NCBI RefSeq assembly: GCF_963924675.1
Contig: NC_089222.1
Location: 5,648,501-5,712,500, forward strand
Source of the DNA: Phocoena phocoena
Taxonomy: Eukaryota; Chordata; Mammalia; Artiodactyla; Phocoenidae
DNA: 64,000 bases
Direction of reading: 5' to 3'
Shown here one piece after another: positions 48,440 to 60,750 of this stretch (position 1 is its first letter; the number at the start of each line of letters is the position of its first letter). The position numbers and the translations under genes were made by a program. Under the pieces are notes generated by a model, which saw only the letters and a program-made list of their open reading frames with translations, did not search any database and had not been told where the DNA came from.

Positions 48440-49400
48440 TAAAATATTTTAAAAATTGTGGTAAAATACGCATATCATTTTAGTCACTTTTATGTGTACA
48501 CTTCTGTGGTGGTAAGTTCATTTATATTGCTGTGCAACCATCACCACCATGATCTCTTTCATTTTCCCAGAGTGAAACTCTGTACCCATTAAACAATAAT
48601 TCCCCATCCCCCTTTCTCCTAGCCCCTGGCAACCACCATTCTCATTTCTGTCTCTATGAATTGGACTATTCTAAGTACCTTATATAAAGGGAATTACACA
48701 ATAGTTGTCTATTAGTGTCTGGCATATTTCATTTAGCATTAATATCTTCAAGGTTCATTTATGTTGTGGCATGTGTCAAAATTTCGTTCCCCATTTCATG
48801 TTCTGCTGTATGTATATACCATTTTTTTATCCATTCATTCATCAGTGGACATATGGGTTGGTTCCACCTTTTGGCTACTATAAATAATACTGCTATGAAC
48901 ATGGATGTACAGATATCTCTTTGAGACTCTGCTTTCCACCTCTGGAGTATATGTCCAGAACTGGAATTGCTGGATCATGTGGTAATTCTGTGTTTATTTT
49001 TTTTAAGATTTGTCATAATATTTTCCACAGAAGCTGCACTATTTTACATTTTCATCAGCAATGCGTAAGAGTTCCAGTTTCTCCACTTCCTTGCCAATGC
49101 TTGTTATTCTCTCTCTTTCTGTGTTTAGTAATAACAATCCTAATGTGTATGGAGTGGTAACTCATGGTAATTTTGATGATGTGCATTTCCCTAATGATTA
49201 GTGATATTGAGCATCTTTTTATGTACTTATTGACCATTTGTTATCTTCTTTAGAGAAATGTGTATTCAAGTCTTTTACCCATTTTGAAATTGGTTTCTTT
49301 AATTTTTTTGTTGTTGAGTTATAGAGGTTCTTTACATATTCTGGATATTAACCCCTTATCAGATATATGATTTGCAAATATATTCTCATGATTTAAAATT
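48440..49400 (-). mobile_element. old L1M ORF2 C-terminal and 3'UTR remnant
   Basis: 'GTACCCATTAAACAATAATT' is a typical old-LINE 3'UTR string. On the right the minus strand reads ORF2 fragments ('KYIKRCSISLIIREMHI' at 49180-49230). No intact frame. Confidence 0.75.
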
Positions 49401-50589
49401 TTTTATTGACCTGTAATAGAAACGTCTTGGGCAGAGCTATAATAAGATAAATTGCAGTGATAGTATTTCAACCAAACCAAAATAAAAGTTATTTTGGAGC
49501 ATGCTGGACATATATAGTAAGTCTTAAGGCGGGAGCCACTGAGTGGTTGATTTATTCATTTACCACTTTTTAATTGCTTATCATCTATCCTACTATTAAA
49601 TGTCTCGTGATTCAGAGATGGGGGACAGAGTTCCTGCCTTTAAAATCCTCCTAGTGATCAGGCCATCTAATGACAATAACGGAAAGGAGATTAAGTATTA
49701 TACGTTGGTGTCATGTTGGCACCAACATGCTTTTCAAGCTCTTAATCTCTACTTCCAGCCATGCTTTTATTCTTTCCTGCCCTCTGCACATTTCCTAGTC
49801 CTGAAATTTCCTCATTTTCCTCTCCCAACCTCTCTCCTAAACAGGTAATTCCAAATCGTTTCTGAAGTTCTTGTTTTAAAGGTCATTTCTTCAGTACGTC
49901 CTCTGCTGACCTTCTAATTCTTCTAGCTGCAAGTCTTCCCAGCAGATCTTTTGACCCTTGTTTTGACATTCGTCACATTTATTACTTCAGTGTGTGTTTT
50001 CCCCACTCAGTTCTGGATTCTTTAAGGTCAGGGAATGGTTTACTGCTGTATGTGCCCAGCCCTATCTCACTCTTCCATTTCAGAACATTGGCAATGGCTT
50101 TGTGACGTACCAGTTTGGCTGGATTGGACCATGTTTCCTGGAATTCCCATTCTTGTATATTTCTCACTAAGGAGAGCTGTTAAGGAAATTCTCTCTCAAA
50201 GAAAGGAAAGGAGCTTGCAGCTGTTTTGCATGTCATATACACATCTCATTGCTGCTGATTCCTGACTTGCCTCCTTGGTGTAAAGCAGGAGCTGGGCCAG
50301 ATACATGTGGCTCAGCCTCTAAGAGTCCTGGCTTTTACAGTATTCTCTTGTCATCAAGGTCAGAGAAAACAAGAATGGACACAGGTTTCACTCTGTCCTT
50401 GTAGGATTCCAGCCTGCTCTTGATCTTCCCCTCCTGCCAGCCTGCGTGTGATTTCAAACTCCAGCCTCAGACGTGATGATAGCATATATATCTCGTACTG
50501 GTTCTACTTCTCTGGTCAAGCCCTTACTGAGATAGAGATTTTTCATTTCTTTCGTAGCTCATATAAATAGCATGTTGGTTTATTAACTT
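49401..50589. other. unassigned stretch
   Basis: No gene or repeat recognised with confidence. Confidence 0.4.
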
Positions 50590-50970
50590 ATTTATTGGTT
50601 GCTTCTTCCACTAGAAGAAATATAACATGGTGGTTAAAAGCACAAATTCTGAAGAAAAGTGGTTGTAGTTAATCCTGGCTTGACCGCTTACTAGCTATGA
50701 TTTAGTTCCCTCATCTGTAAAATGGGAATATTTGTAATATCTACCTGATAAAGTTTTTATGAAGATTAAAGGAAGTATTGTTTATAGATCAATGCCTGGC
50801 ACGTATAAGCAGCGTATATGAATTTGATAAATAAAAATATAATAAAAATAATGGGCTGTAAAGCTTTTCAGGAGAGCAGGGATCCTTTCTCTTTTGTTCA
50901 GCCCCTGTGTCACAGCACCCTGAAGAGTGTTTAGCACATAGTAGGTGCTCAAGACTTGAATTGAATTCCA
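50590..50970. mobile_element. MIR and L2-type remnants
   Basis: MIR-like segment at 50625-50805 ('TAAAATGGGAATATTTG', 'CTGATAAAGTTTTTATGAAG', 'CAATGCCTGGCACG') is followed by an L2-type 3' end at 50870-50960 ('AGCACATAGTAGGTGCTCAA'). Both are ancient and degraded. Confidence 0.7.
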
Positions 50971-50979
50971 GGATAAAAC

Positions 50980-52592
50980 AATCTCAAGGACTAACAATTC
51001 TTAATGTATTGATTTTTTTCTGTGTTTCTCAACTTTTTATCCATTCAGTATATCAAAGAAATATACCACACTCCTCTCAGTAATGGTCAGCCACTAAGGC
51101 AATGATTCCGCTCTGAGGCAGGTGATGATTTAGAATCCTGGGATCCCTGGGGTCGGCAAAGATAAGTTGAGAAATCTCCCCAGGTGACCCTACGTATCCT
51201 CTTGTGCTATTGTGCCCTCCTCAAGGATGGTTTCTTCGTGTCAAGTTCAAGGGTATTAGACTTTCCACAAAGATGTAAATATAGTAAAAATAATTACCTA
51301 TTGATGAAATGCAAATATATTCTCTTTAATACTCACTGGCATGCCCTATCAAATAAAGATTATAAGATAAAGACACAGATGCCTATGTTATTAAATAATA
51401 TTGTAAATAGAAAGTGATGTATTTACTCAATAATTCTTCTCCCTTAAAATCTTCCCTTGCCTTTTTTTTCCCGAAACTTTTTAGCTTTTCAAAGTTTGTC
51501 TCGAGTTTGTTTTCTGACTACAAAAGAAAGCAATACGTGGATGTCTAAATTTCTCAGAATTAATAAGACTCAAGTCAGCTCTGTCCTTCTGGTAGCCTAC
51601 TTTCATCCAAAGGCTCTTTTATTACTAATTAAGCATGCTAAATCCATTATTTTCTGAAGCTGCTTTCTACTCTTGTAATTGAGTTGAAAAATGACAGCCT
51701 TAACAGTATCCAATACAGAGAATCTAATTTCCATTTCAGTGTTCCATCATAAGCCAAAATGCCATCTAAATAAATAAAATCACTTGACCACAGTTAATCA
51801 CACAAAATATTTTCTCATTAACTTTTGATAAGTTGCTGCCCATTTTACACCCAAGAAATACGTAGGTCAGATATTCCATTTGTAGTCTACTATTATCTTT
51901 TAAATTTTTTCTTATGGAGTGAAAAATGAAGCTGCTCTCTGGAAATTTCCATTCCTCTTCTTAGCAGTTCCTGATTGGAGGGGATTTAGTGGGTAGCTGC
52001 AGTCACTAAGTCATTTCTCTGTTCCTGGAGTTGTGGAGTAATCCTAACCAAATTCTAGTCTAGTGAGAAATGTCTTTATTTCTAGTACTTAAATTATTTG
52101 GATTCAATTCTTGCTCACCCATGTGAAGCAAGCCTGCTTTCTGCACTCACTGTGGCAACTTGGTGTCCTCAGACCTTTACTACTTAGTGTGTTTCTAGCT
52201 GTGCTCTTCCTGGTTCTATAGCTGATATGTGCTCAGGGAAGTAAATCTCACCTGGATATTTGCCTAAAGCAAAGACAAATAGCAAAATGAGACTAAAGCA
52301 AATATAAATTACTTTTGGATAATCTATTGGTTTGTGTTATATATGGCTTTCCTTCCCTCTGTTAGCCCAGCTAAGTAAATGTACTTGCTCGAAGGCCTTC
52401 TCGGATCTTATATTTCTCTTGTGCAGCTTCTCACTCCTATTCATTAGAAGCTAAAGGAGACACATTTATCTTGGTTTTGTCTTCAAATGGAAGATTACTT
52501 ATTTACTGGATACTTCAGGGGCGAGAGCATAGGATAGAGGAATCTAGACCAAAAGAAGATGATTCTTTTGACTTAAAAGTAGACAGGTCATG
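50980..52592. other. unassigned stretch
   Basis: No gene recognised. Confidence 0.4.
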
Positions 52593-52605
52593 TATCTTTT
52601 CTTTA

Positions 52606-52831
52606 ATTTTTTTTTTTTGTGTGTGGTATGCGGGCCTCTCACTGCTGTGCACCACCCCCCCCCCCCGCCCCCGTTGTGGAACACAGGCTCCGGACGCGCA
52701 GGCTCAGCGGCCATGGCTCACGGGCCCAGCCGCTCCGCGGCATGTGGAATCCTCCCGGACTGGGGCACGAACCCATGTCCCCTGCATCGGCAGGCAGACT
52801 CTCGACCACTGCGCCACCAGGGAAGCCCATT
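52606..52831 (-). mobile_element. CHR-2-type SINE with a poly-C expansion
   Basis: T-rich tail, 'GTATGCGGGCCTCTCACTGC' body and head 'CCACCAGGGAAGCCC' at the right end. A run of 12 C at 52655-52666 interrupts the body where other copies read 'GGCCTCTCCCGTTG'. TSD TATCTTTTCTTTA at 52593-52605 and 52832-52844. Confidence 0.92.
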
Positions 52832-52849
52832 TATCTTTTCTTTATACAG

Positions 52850-53770
52850 AACAAATTCTAAGTAGTTTTCAGTATGTTTCTATGGGACAAAATAGGAGTA
52901 GCCACTGATGACTCCTCAAAGCTGCCACGAATCCCCGAGGCTTCTCCTCAGTCTACAAATGTGAGCGACCTCCCTTATGGTCAGGCCACCTTTTGAAACC
53001 CAAGCATCTTAGGTCAGGTTTCCCCAAAGCAGATCCTGAGATGAGATTTCGTGTGCAAGTGATGTATTGCAGAAGTGTCTGAGAGAAACTAGAAAAGGAT
53101 AGGCGTGGGACAGAAAGAGGAAGAAGCTAAGGAAGGGCAAGGTCTCAGGTCACAGACGACAGCTTTGCCTCTACCCTTTGGTGGAACGCTGGGGTACGAG
53201 ATCCACAAACCAAGGCAGGGGAGCTGGGCAAGGGAATAACTCTCACACGTGTTTGTCACTGGCTCAAGTCTGGTCCAGGTGAACATGGATACCCAAGTCC
53301 TCCTCTGCGTCTCCAGGCAAAGTGGTTCCAGTGGCCTGAGGGCAGTCCTCCTCCTGCAAAGAGGTGCAGGTCCTGCTTATCGAAAATACCCCAAATCTGG
53401 GGTGGGGTGCAAGAAAATGACATAATATAGATGCGAGGGGATCTGAGTGGAGCACCGATGTTGTCTGCTACTCCAGGATAACACAACTTGGGGCTTGAGG
53501 TGTGTCCTCCAACACGTGATCCCAACCAATTTTTGTTATCTCAGAGAAGTCCCATCTTGGAGGGACAGAAAAAGGACAGAAACATTTCAGTGGGATGCTC
53601 AGATACTTTTCCTGGTCTTGGCTTCCTGTGGTCCCGATTTCCATCTGCTCAACAAGGTGGGCCTGTGTGGGAGTTTATTTTCCTGTATTCCTGGTATGAC
53701 GTAAGTCAGTCCTGAACCCAATCGTGTTCATGAACTTCTGCTACATAGAATCAGCTCCCTTTTCTTCCCT
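52850..53770. other. unassigned stretch, repeat-like in part
   Basis: Segment 53010-53110 ('GGTTTCCCCAAAGCAGATCC', 'AAGTGATGTATTGCAGAAG') resembles a mammalian repeat that I cannot name. Otherwise no gene recognised. Confidence 0.35.
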
Positions 53771-54395
53771 ATTTTTTTGATTATTAAAAATATTTATTAC
53801 AAGCAGATTCCTTTTCCCATACTTCAAAGAAAACACATAACTGGAAATATACAGAGATGGAAACTGGGTTAAACAAATTCTCAAGTCCTTATCAAGTAAG
53901 GAATCAATAAAGGAAAAGATACTTTGGAACTTAGAATTAGGGGAAGCTATACACAATTTAGATGGGAGGGGAAGAGAAAAACAAACCAAAATAAAGTCAG
54001 ATCGTTTACATTTTATAGCCTTTAGTTAAGCACATCAAACCGTACTACTTATTTCTCCATGAACTTTTTATGAAATTCAGATCACAGTGTATCATTTACA
54101 GATCTTTTGTCTGTCTTCTGATTATCTACACCTTTCACACAGTTCTTGAAAACAGCATCATCATCCCACCTTATTTTGACTTTGAAGTTGGCGTGAAGCT
54201 GGGATGGGCCAGTGAGATTAAGGAGGTTTCCACTCAGAACGTTCTCCGTAGGAATCCTTTTCTTTTCGAACCTTCTGTTCTTGTTCCTTCCTGGCCTGCT
54301 CTTCAGCTCTTCCTTTTTAAATTTTTTCCAGCTCTGCAAGAAGAGCTGCAGGATCATCGTCATCACTCTCTGCTTCAAAATCCACGGAGGTTCTT
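53771..54395 (-). pseudogene. CWC15: CWC15 processed pseudogene (spliceosome-associated protein), 5'-truncated
   Basis: CWC15 is a small acidic component of the Prp19-related spliceosome complex. Read on the minus strand, this stretch gives an acidic '[19 protein letters not shown]' region, then the conserved C-terminal part: 'LTGPSQ', 'ANFKVK', 'RWDDD', 'VFKNC', 'NDTL'. The last of these is followed by a stop at 54082-54084 where the family continues 'RSEFHKKFMEK', so an Arg codon has become TGA. Residues upstream of about 54290 are in another frame (frameshift). No intron interrupts it. The 3'UTR follows, with AATAAA near 53799-53804 on the minus strand and an A-rich run (T on plus) at 53771-53776. 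The N-terminal half is missing. Matching is from memory of the protein. Confidence 0.85.
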
Positions 54396-55209
54396 GAAGA
54401 ACAGGTACCTATTCCCTGAAAAAGGAGCTCCCCAATTCAGCGACATGCCCATCCAAACCCTTCAGGTGCTGGGGGCTGGTGGAGCTTTTGGTTTAGAGGA
54501 GCTGCACCATGCTTACCGTTGAGCCTGGCTGGTATGCCTGCTTCCCTACCTTAGCTCAGAAACCATCCTCAGATCCCACATGTGCTCCTGTAGCCTGAGG
54601 TCACGGGTACGTGGAGGATTTGCTGTGCTCCCCCCGCTGGCATGAACAGACGGCAGGTTGATATCACCTGGTATGAATGGTTCAGGACTGTGGCTAGCCT
54701 CCTTTCTAATTCTTTGGTATCTGTGTGGCATTCATGGCCCATGTTAGGCGAGATTATCGTGCCTGATCCAGAATCGCTCTTGACCTCTTTTGAGATTGAG
54801 TGCTCTTACTGGGTTATTATTTAAAAAACCATTGCTATGTCGGAATATTGTGGTTGTAATCAAAATAAACTTACCACCTCATGCTTTGGCAAGAGTTTGC
54901 TCAGGCTACAGTGGCTTTGCAGGGCAAAGTCAGTATGGTGAAATAGCCCCAATGGGCTGGGAACTGAGGATTCTCACTTGGATTTTTTGATGCATTTCTT
55001 CTTTCCCCTATTACAATCCTTCTCATTTTGGACTTGTAAGGAAGAAATTAATAACAACTGCTGTATTTGATTCATTATATTTTTTGTGTTTTAACAACTC
55101 ACCTTCTCCTAGTAAATAGGCAATACTTTCTTCCTCTCCTTTGGATGAGTCTTGAGAAGATTGACTCATGTCGCCATCTGTTGAAGTCTCCTTAAGTATG
55201 TCAACCAGA
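54396..55209. other. unassigned stretch right of the CWC15 relic
   Basis: Contains a 150-codon plus-strand open frame overlapping the CWC15 relic (54070-54522), which I regard as chance. From about 54400 to 55000 the sequence is unrecognised; AATAAA occurs near 54862. Confidence 0.35.
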
Positions 55210-58200
55210 ACATACAGATGACAGGCAAAAAGGTTTTGATTGGCCTCCTGTTCTTTTCTCTCTTAGCTACTAGAAACTCATTCAGCATGTCCCAGTCTGT
55301 GACTTGTCTTTTCATTATTTTAACAGTGCTTTTCACAGAGCAGGAGTTTTTAATATTAATGAAATCTAACTTATTAATATTTTCTTTCACAGATTATGCT
55401 TTGGTGTTGTATCTAAAAAGTCATTGTCAAACCCAAAGTCACCTAGATTTTCTCCTGTGTTCTCTAGAAATTTTATAGTTTTGCATTTTACATTTAAGTC
55501 TATCATTCATTTGAGTTTTTTTTTGTGGAAGTTGTAAATCTGTGCCTAGATTCATACTTTTTTTTTTTGCATGTGGTATCAAGTTGTTCCAGCATCATTT
55601 GTTGAAAAGACTATCTATTCTCTATTGGATTGCCTTTGGATTGCCTTTGCTCCTTTGTCGAAGATCAGCTGACTTTATTTATGTGAGTCTATTTCTGAGC
55701 TCTCTGTTCTGATCCATCATTTTGTCTGTTCTTTTTTCAATACAACACTGCCTTGATTACTGCAGCTTTACAGTAAGTCTTAAAGTGGCGTAGTGTTCGT
55801 TTTCCGATGTTTTCAACATTTTCTTGGCTATTCTGGGTCTTTTGCCTCTCCATATAAACTTTAGAATAAGTTTGTCAATATCCACAAAATAACTTGCTGG
55901 GATTTTGATTGGTGTTGTATTGAATCTATAGATCAAGTTGGGAAGAACTGACATCTTGACAATACTGAGTCTTCCTACCCATGAGCATGAATTTTCTCTT
56001 CATTTTTTTAGTTCTTTGATTGCATTCATCAGAGTTTTATAGTTTTCCTCATATAGATCTTGTACATATTTTGTTAAATTTATACCTAAGTATTTCATTC
56101 TTGGGGGTGATAATGTAAATGGTATTGTGTTTTTAAAATTCAACTTGTTTTTTGCTGGTATACAAAAAGTCAGTGAATTTTGTATATTAACCTTGTATCC
56201 TGAAAACTTGCTATAATCACTTATTAATTCCAGGAGTTTGCCTGTTCTTTCAGATATTATACATAGATGATCATGTAATCCAGGAACAGAGAAAACTTTA
56301 TGTCTTTCTTCCCAATCTCCATATATTTTATTTCTTTATCTTATCTTATTGCATTAGCTAGGACTTCCAATATGATGTTGAAAGATAGTGGTGGGAAGGA
56401 ACATCTTTGCCTAATCCCTGATCTTAGGAGAAAAGCATTTATTTTCTTCATTTTCACCATTAAGTATAATGTTAGCTGTAGGTTTTTGTAGGTATTCTTT
56501 ATCAAATTGAGGAAGTTCCCTTTTATTCCTAGTTTACTGAGAGTTGTTGTCATGAATGGGTATTGGATTTTGTTAAATGCTTTTTCTGCATCTATTGGTA
56601 TGATCATGTAATTTTTCTTCTTCAGCCTGTTGACACAATGAATTACATTAATTAATTTTCAAATGTTGAATCAGCCTTGCATACCTGGGATAAATCTCAC
56701 CTAGTTGTGGTGTTTAATTATTTTTATACATTGTTGAATTTGATTTGCTCATATTTTTTTGAGAATTTTTACATCTGTATTCATGAGAGACATTGGTATA
56801 ATTTCTCTTTCTTGTAATGTCTTTATCTGATTTTGCTTTTAGGGTAATGACAATCTCATAGAATGAGTTAGGAAGTATTCACGCTGTTCCTATTTTGGGG
56901 AAGAGAATGTGGAGAATTGGCATAATTTCTTCTGTAAATTTGATAGAATTGACCTGAGAAATCATGTGGGCCTGGTGCGTTCTTTTTTTGGAAGGTTATT
57001 AATTATTTTTTTTTTTTGGTTATTAATTATTGATTCAATTTCTTTAGTAGATATAGGCCTACTCAGATTATCTATATCTACTTGTGTGGGTTTCAGTAGG
57101 TTGTGTCTCTTAAGAAATTGGTTTATTTTGTCTAAGTCATCACATTTCTGAGCATAGAGTTGTTCAGAATATTCTTTTATTACCCTTTTAATGTCTGTGG
57201 GGTCAGAAATAATGGTCTATCTTTCATTTCTGATATTAGTGATTTGTGTCTTTTTTCTTTGTTTCTTCGTTTGCCTGACTGACACTATCAATTTCATTCA
57301 TCTTTTCAAAGAATAAGTTTTTGGTATCATTAATTTTCTCTTTTGTTTTCTGGTTTTCAATTCCATTAATTTCTGTGCTTCTCTTTATTATTTCTTTTCA
57401 CCTATTTGGTTTAAGTTTATGTCACTATTATTCCTCTAGATGGTGGCAGCTTAGATTATTGATTTTATATCTTTCTTCTTGTCTAATATATGCATTCAAT
57501 ATTATAATTTCCCTCTAGGCCTGCTTTTGCAGTGTCTCACACATTTGGATAAGTTGTATCTTTATTTTCATTTAGTTCAAACTGTATGTGAAAAATTGAG
57601 ACTTCTACTTTGACTTAGAAGTATGTTGTTTAGTCTCTAAATATTTTGAGATTTTCCAGTTATCTTTCTGTTACTGATTTCTAATTCAATTCCTTTGTGG
57701 GTTGAGAGCATATTTTTTATGATTTCTCTTTTAAAAAATTTTAACTGTGTTTTATGGTCTGGAATGTGGTCTGTCTTGATGAATGTCCCATGTGAGCTTG
57801 AGAAGTATATGCATTCTGCTGTTGTTGGATGAAGTATTCTGTAAGTGTCAATTAAGTCAAGTTGATTGATGGTGCTGTTCTGTTCAACTATATTTTTACT
57901 GACTTTCTGTCTGCTGGTTCTGTCAATTGTTGATTGAGATATGTGGGAAGTCTCAAAAGTAATAGTGGACTTAATCTTTTCTCCTTGTAGTTCTATCTGA
58001 TTTTGTTTCGCATATTTTACGCTCTGCTGTTAAGCACATAAACATCAAGGATTACTGTCTTCTTGGAGAATTGACTTCTTTATCATTCTTTATCATACAG
58101 AATTGACTCTTTGTCACTTATAATTTTCCTTTTTTTTGAAGTCTGCTTTCTCTGAAACAGTATTGTTATGCAGGTGTTCTTTTGATCAGTGTTAGTATGA

Positions 58201-58470
58201 TATACCTTTTTCCATTTCTTTACTTTTAATCTATCTTGTCTTTATATTTAATGTGGATTTTTTGTTGACAATGTACATTTGTGGGGTTTTTTTTTTCTGC
58301 TCTAAATTTACTCTGTCAGTCTCCATCTTTAAATTGGTACATTTATTTGTAACTGTTTCCTGTTGAAATTCTGTTTATTCCACTTATTCTTTGTTTCTTT
58401 CTTATCCACCATTCTTTATCTTGCCTTCTCTGGTTTTAATTGAACATTTTATGAAATTGCATTTCTTCTT
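55210..58470 (-). mobile_element. very old L1M ORF2, minus strand, left block
   Basis: About 3.2 kb that reads ORF2 backwards on the plus strand. The minus strand carries reverse transcriptase-region text ('MIIPIDAEKAFNKIQYP' at 56550-56607, 'LEVLANAIR' near 56345) and the endonuclease-side region beyond 57200. All frames are interrupted. The same kind of element resumes at 63080, so the 58470-63080 block is probably a nested insertion. Confidence 0.82.
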
Positions 58471-58744
58471 CTCTTTTTATTTATTTACTTATTCATTGAA
58501 GTACAGTTGACTTACAGTATTATATTAGTCTTAGATCTGTGACATTGGATTCAATATTTTTAGAGGTTACACACCATGCAAAGTTATAATAAAATATTGA
58601 CAATCACATCCCTATGAATTATTTATTTTATAACTGGTTGTTTGTACTTTTTAATCCCTTTCACTTATTTCATTACTTCCCCCCATCCCTACTTCTCTCC
58701 CTTTTGGCAACCAGTAATCTATTCTTTGTATCTTTGTGTTTGTT
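58471..58744 (-). mobile_element. L1 3'UTR fragment nested in the old L1
   Basis: Starts 'TTTATTTATTTACTTATTC' then 'GAAGTACAGTTGACTTACAG', the 3' end of an L1 on the minus strand, and runs into the next L1 before the ORF2 part is reached. It is therefore older than, and interrupted by, the element at 58745. Confidence 0.7.
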
Positions 58745-60465
58745 TTGTAATATTTTTTTTATAGGAGTATAGTTGCTTTACAGTGCTCTGTTAGTTTCTG
58801 CTGTACAGCAAGGTGAATCAGCTATACATATACATATATCCCCTTTTCCTTGGATTTCCTTCCCATTTAGGTCACCATAGAGCATTGAGTATGGTTCCCT
58901 GTGCTATACAGTCTGTTCTCATTAGTTATCTGTTTTATACATAGTAGTGTATATATGTCAATCCCAATCTCCCAATTCATCCCACCCCACCTTTCCCCGT
59001 GAGTATCCATATGTTTGTCTCTACGCCTATGTCTCTATTTCTGTTTTGCAAATAAGTTCATCTATACCATTTTTCTAGATTCCACATATAAGTATTAATA
59101 TATGATATTTGTTTTTTTCTTTCTGACTTACTTCATTCTGTATGACAGTCTCTAGGTCCATCCACATCTCTGGAAATGGCACATTCTTTTTATGGCTGAG
59201 TAATATTCCATTGTATATATGTGCCACATCTTCTTTATCCATTCATCTGATGATGGACACTTACGTTGTTTCCATCTCCGAGCTATTGTAAATAGAGCTG
59301 CAATGAACATTTTGGTATATGACTCTTTTTGAATTATGGTTTTCTCAGGGTATATGCCCAGTAGTGGGATTGCTGGGTCATATGGTAGTTCTATTTTTAG
59401 TTTTTTAAGGAACCTCCATACTGTTCTCCACAGTGGCTGTACCAATTCACATTCCCACCAGCAGTGCAAGAGTGTTCCCTTTTCTCCACACCCTCTCTCC
59501 AGCATTTATTGTTTCCAGATTTTTTGATGACCATTCTGACTGGTGTGAGATGATATCTCACTGTAGTTTTGATTTGCATTTCTCTAATGATTAATGATGT
59601 TGAGCATTCTTTCATGTGTTTGTTGGCAGTCTGTATATCTTCTTTGGAGAAATGTCTATTTAGGTCTTCTGCCCATTTTTGGATTGGGTTGTTTGTGTTT
59701 TTGTTATTGAGCTGCATGAGCTGCTTGTAAATTTTGGAGATTAATCCTTTGTCAGTTGCTTCATTTGCAAATATTTTCTCCCATTCTGAGGGTTGTCTTT
59801 TCGTCTTGTTTATGGTTTCTTTTGCTGTGCAAAAGCTTTGAAGTTTCATTAGGTCCCGTTTGTTTATTTTTGTTTTTACTGCCATTTCTCTAGGAGGTGG
59901 GTCAAAAAGGATCTTGCTGTGATTTATGTCATAGACTGTTCTGCCTATGTTTTCCTCTAAGAGTTTGATAGTTTCTGGCCTTACATTTAGGTCTTTAATC
60001 CATTTTGAGCTTATTTTTGTGTATGGTGTTAGGGAGTGATCTAATCTCATACTTTTACATGTACCTGTCCAGTTTTCCCAACAGTACTTATTGAAGAGGC
60101 TGTCCTTTCTCCACTGTACATCCCTGCCTCCTTTATCAAAGATAAGCTGACCATATGTGCCTGGGTTGATCTCTGGGCTTTCTATCCTGTTCCATTGATC
60201 GATCTTTCTGTTTTTGTGCCAGTACCATACTGTCTTGATTACTATAGCTTTGTAGTATAGTCTGAGGTCAGGGAGCCTGATTCCTCCAGCTCCGTTTTTC
60301 GTTCTCACGATTGCTTTGGCTGTTCGGGGTCTTTTGTGTTTCCATACAAATTGTGAAATTTTTTGTTCTAGTTCTGTGAAAAATGCTAGTGGTAGTTTGA
60401 TAGGGATTGCATTGAATCTGTAGATTGCTTTGGGTAGTAGAGTCATTTTCACAATGTTGATTCTT
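58745..60465 (-). mobile_element. younger L1, 5'-truncated, with a long open ORF2 C-terminus
   Basis: 3'UTR at 58745-59140, then ORF2 on the minus strand. An uninterrupted 351-codon frame at 59397-60452 covers the region from '[14 protein letters not shown]' to 'HYGGSLKN'. A further frame at 59152-59505 continues with '[12 protein letters not shown]..' to '[12 protein letters not shown]', so a frameshift near 59450 separates them. 5' truncation at about 60465, just inside the 'RINIVKM' region. TSD not established. Confidence 0.88.
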
Positions 60466-60750
60466 CAATAAAACCTTGTTCGTATTAATCTGCTTCTGTT
60501 TTTGTGTCTTTACTCACTGACTCAGCTGTAGAGGAAGAACTGACATATGTGAGTGGTGATGTGGGAGCCAGACTTGAAGACACCAAAATTTTGTGTCCCA
60601 GTGACTGGGATGTGGAATTAGGCACACATTATGGCTGCATGTGCTGAGTCCTGAAATCTGTTCTCAGTGTAATGAGTGACAATCAGGAGGAACTAAGGTC
60701 CAGAGGAGGGAGAGATGGCGTGACTCTCCCTGGCTTCTCTGTATGTCTCT
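60466..60750. other. orphan segment between L1 and the PDE8A retrocopy
   Basis: 285 bases not matching PDE8A coding sequence nor an L1 that I recognise. 'CAATAAAACCTTGTTCG' at its left edge resembles an LTR R/U5 region. The change to PDE8A-like sequence is sharp at about 60751. Confidence 0.4.

Noticed and set aside
54070..54522. A 150-codon plus-strand open frame
   Set aside because: It is largely the antisense of the CWC15 relic, which explains its composition; its right end runs into unassigned sequence.
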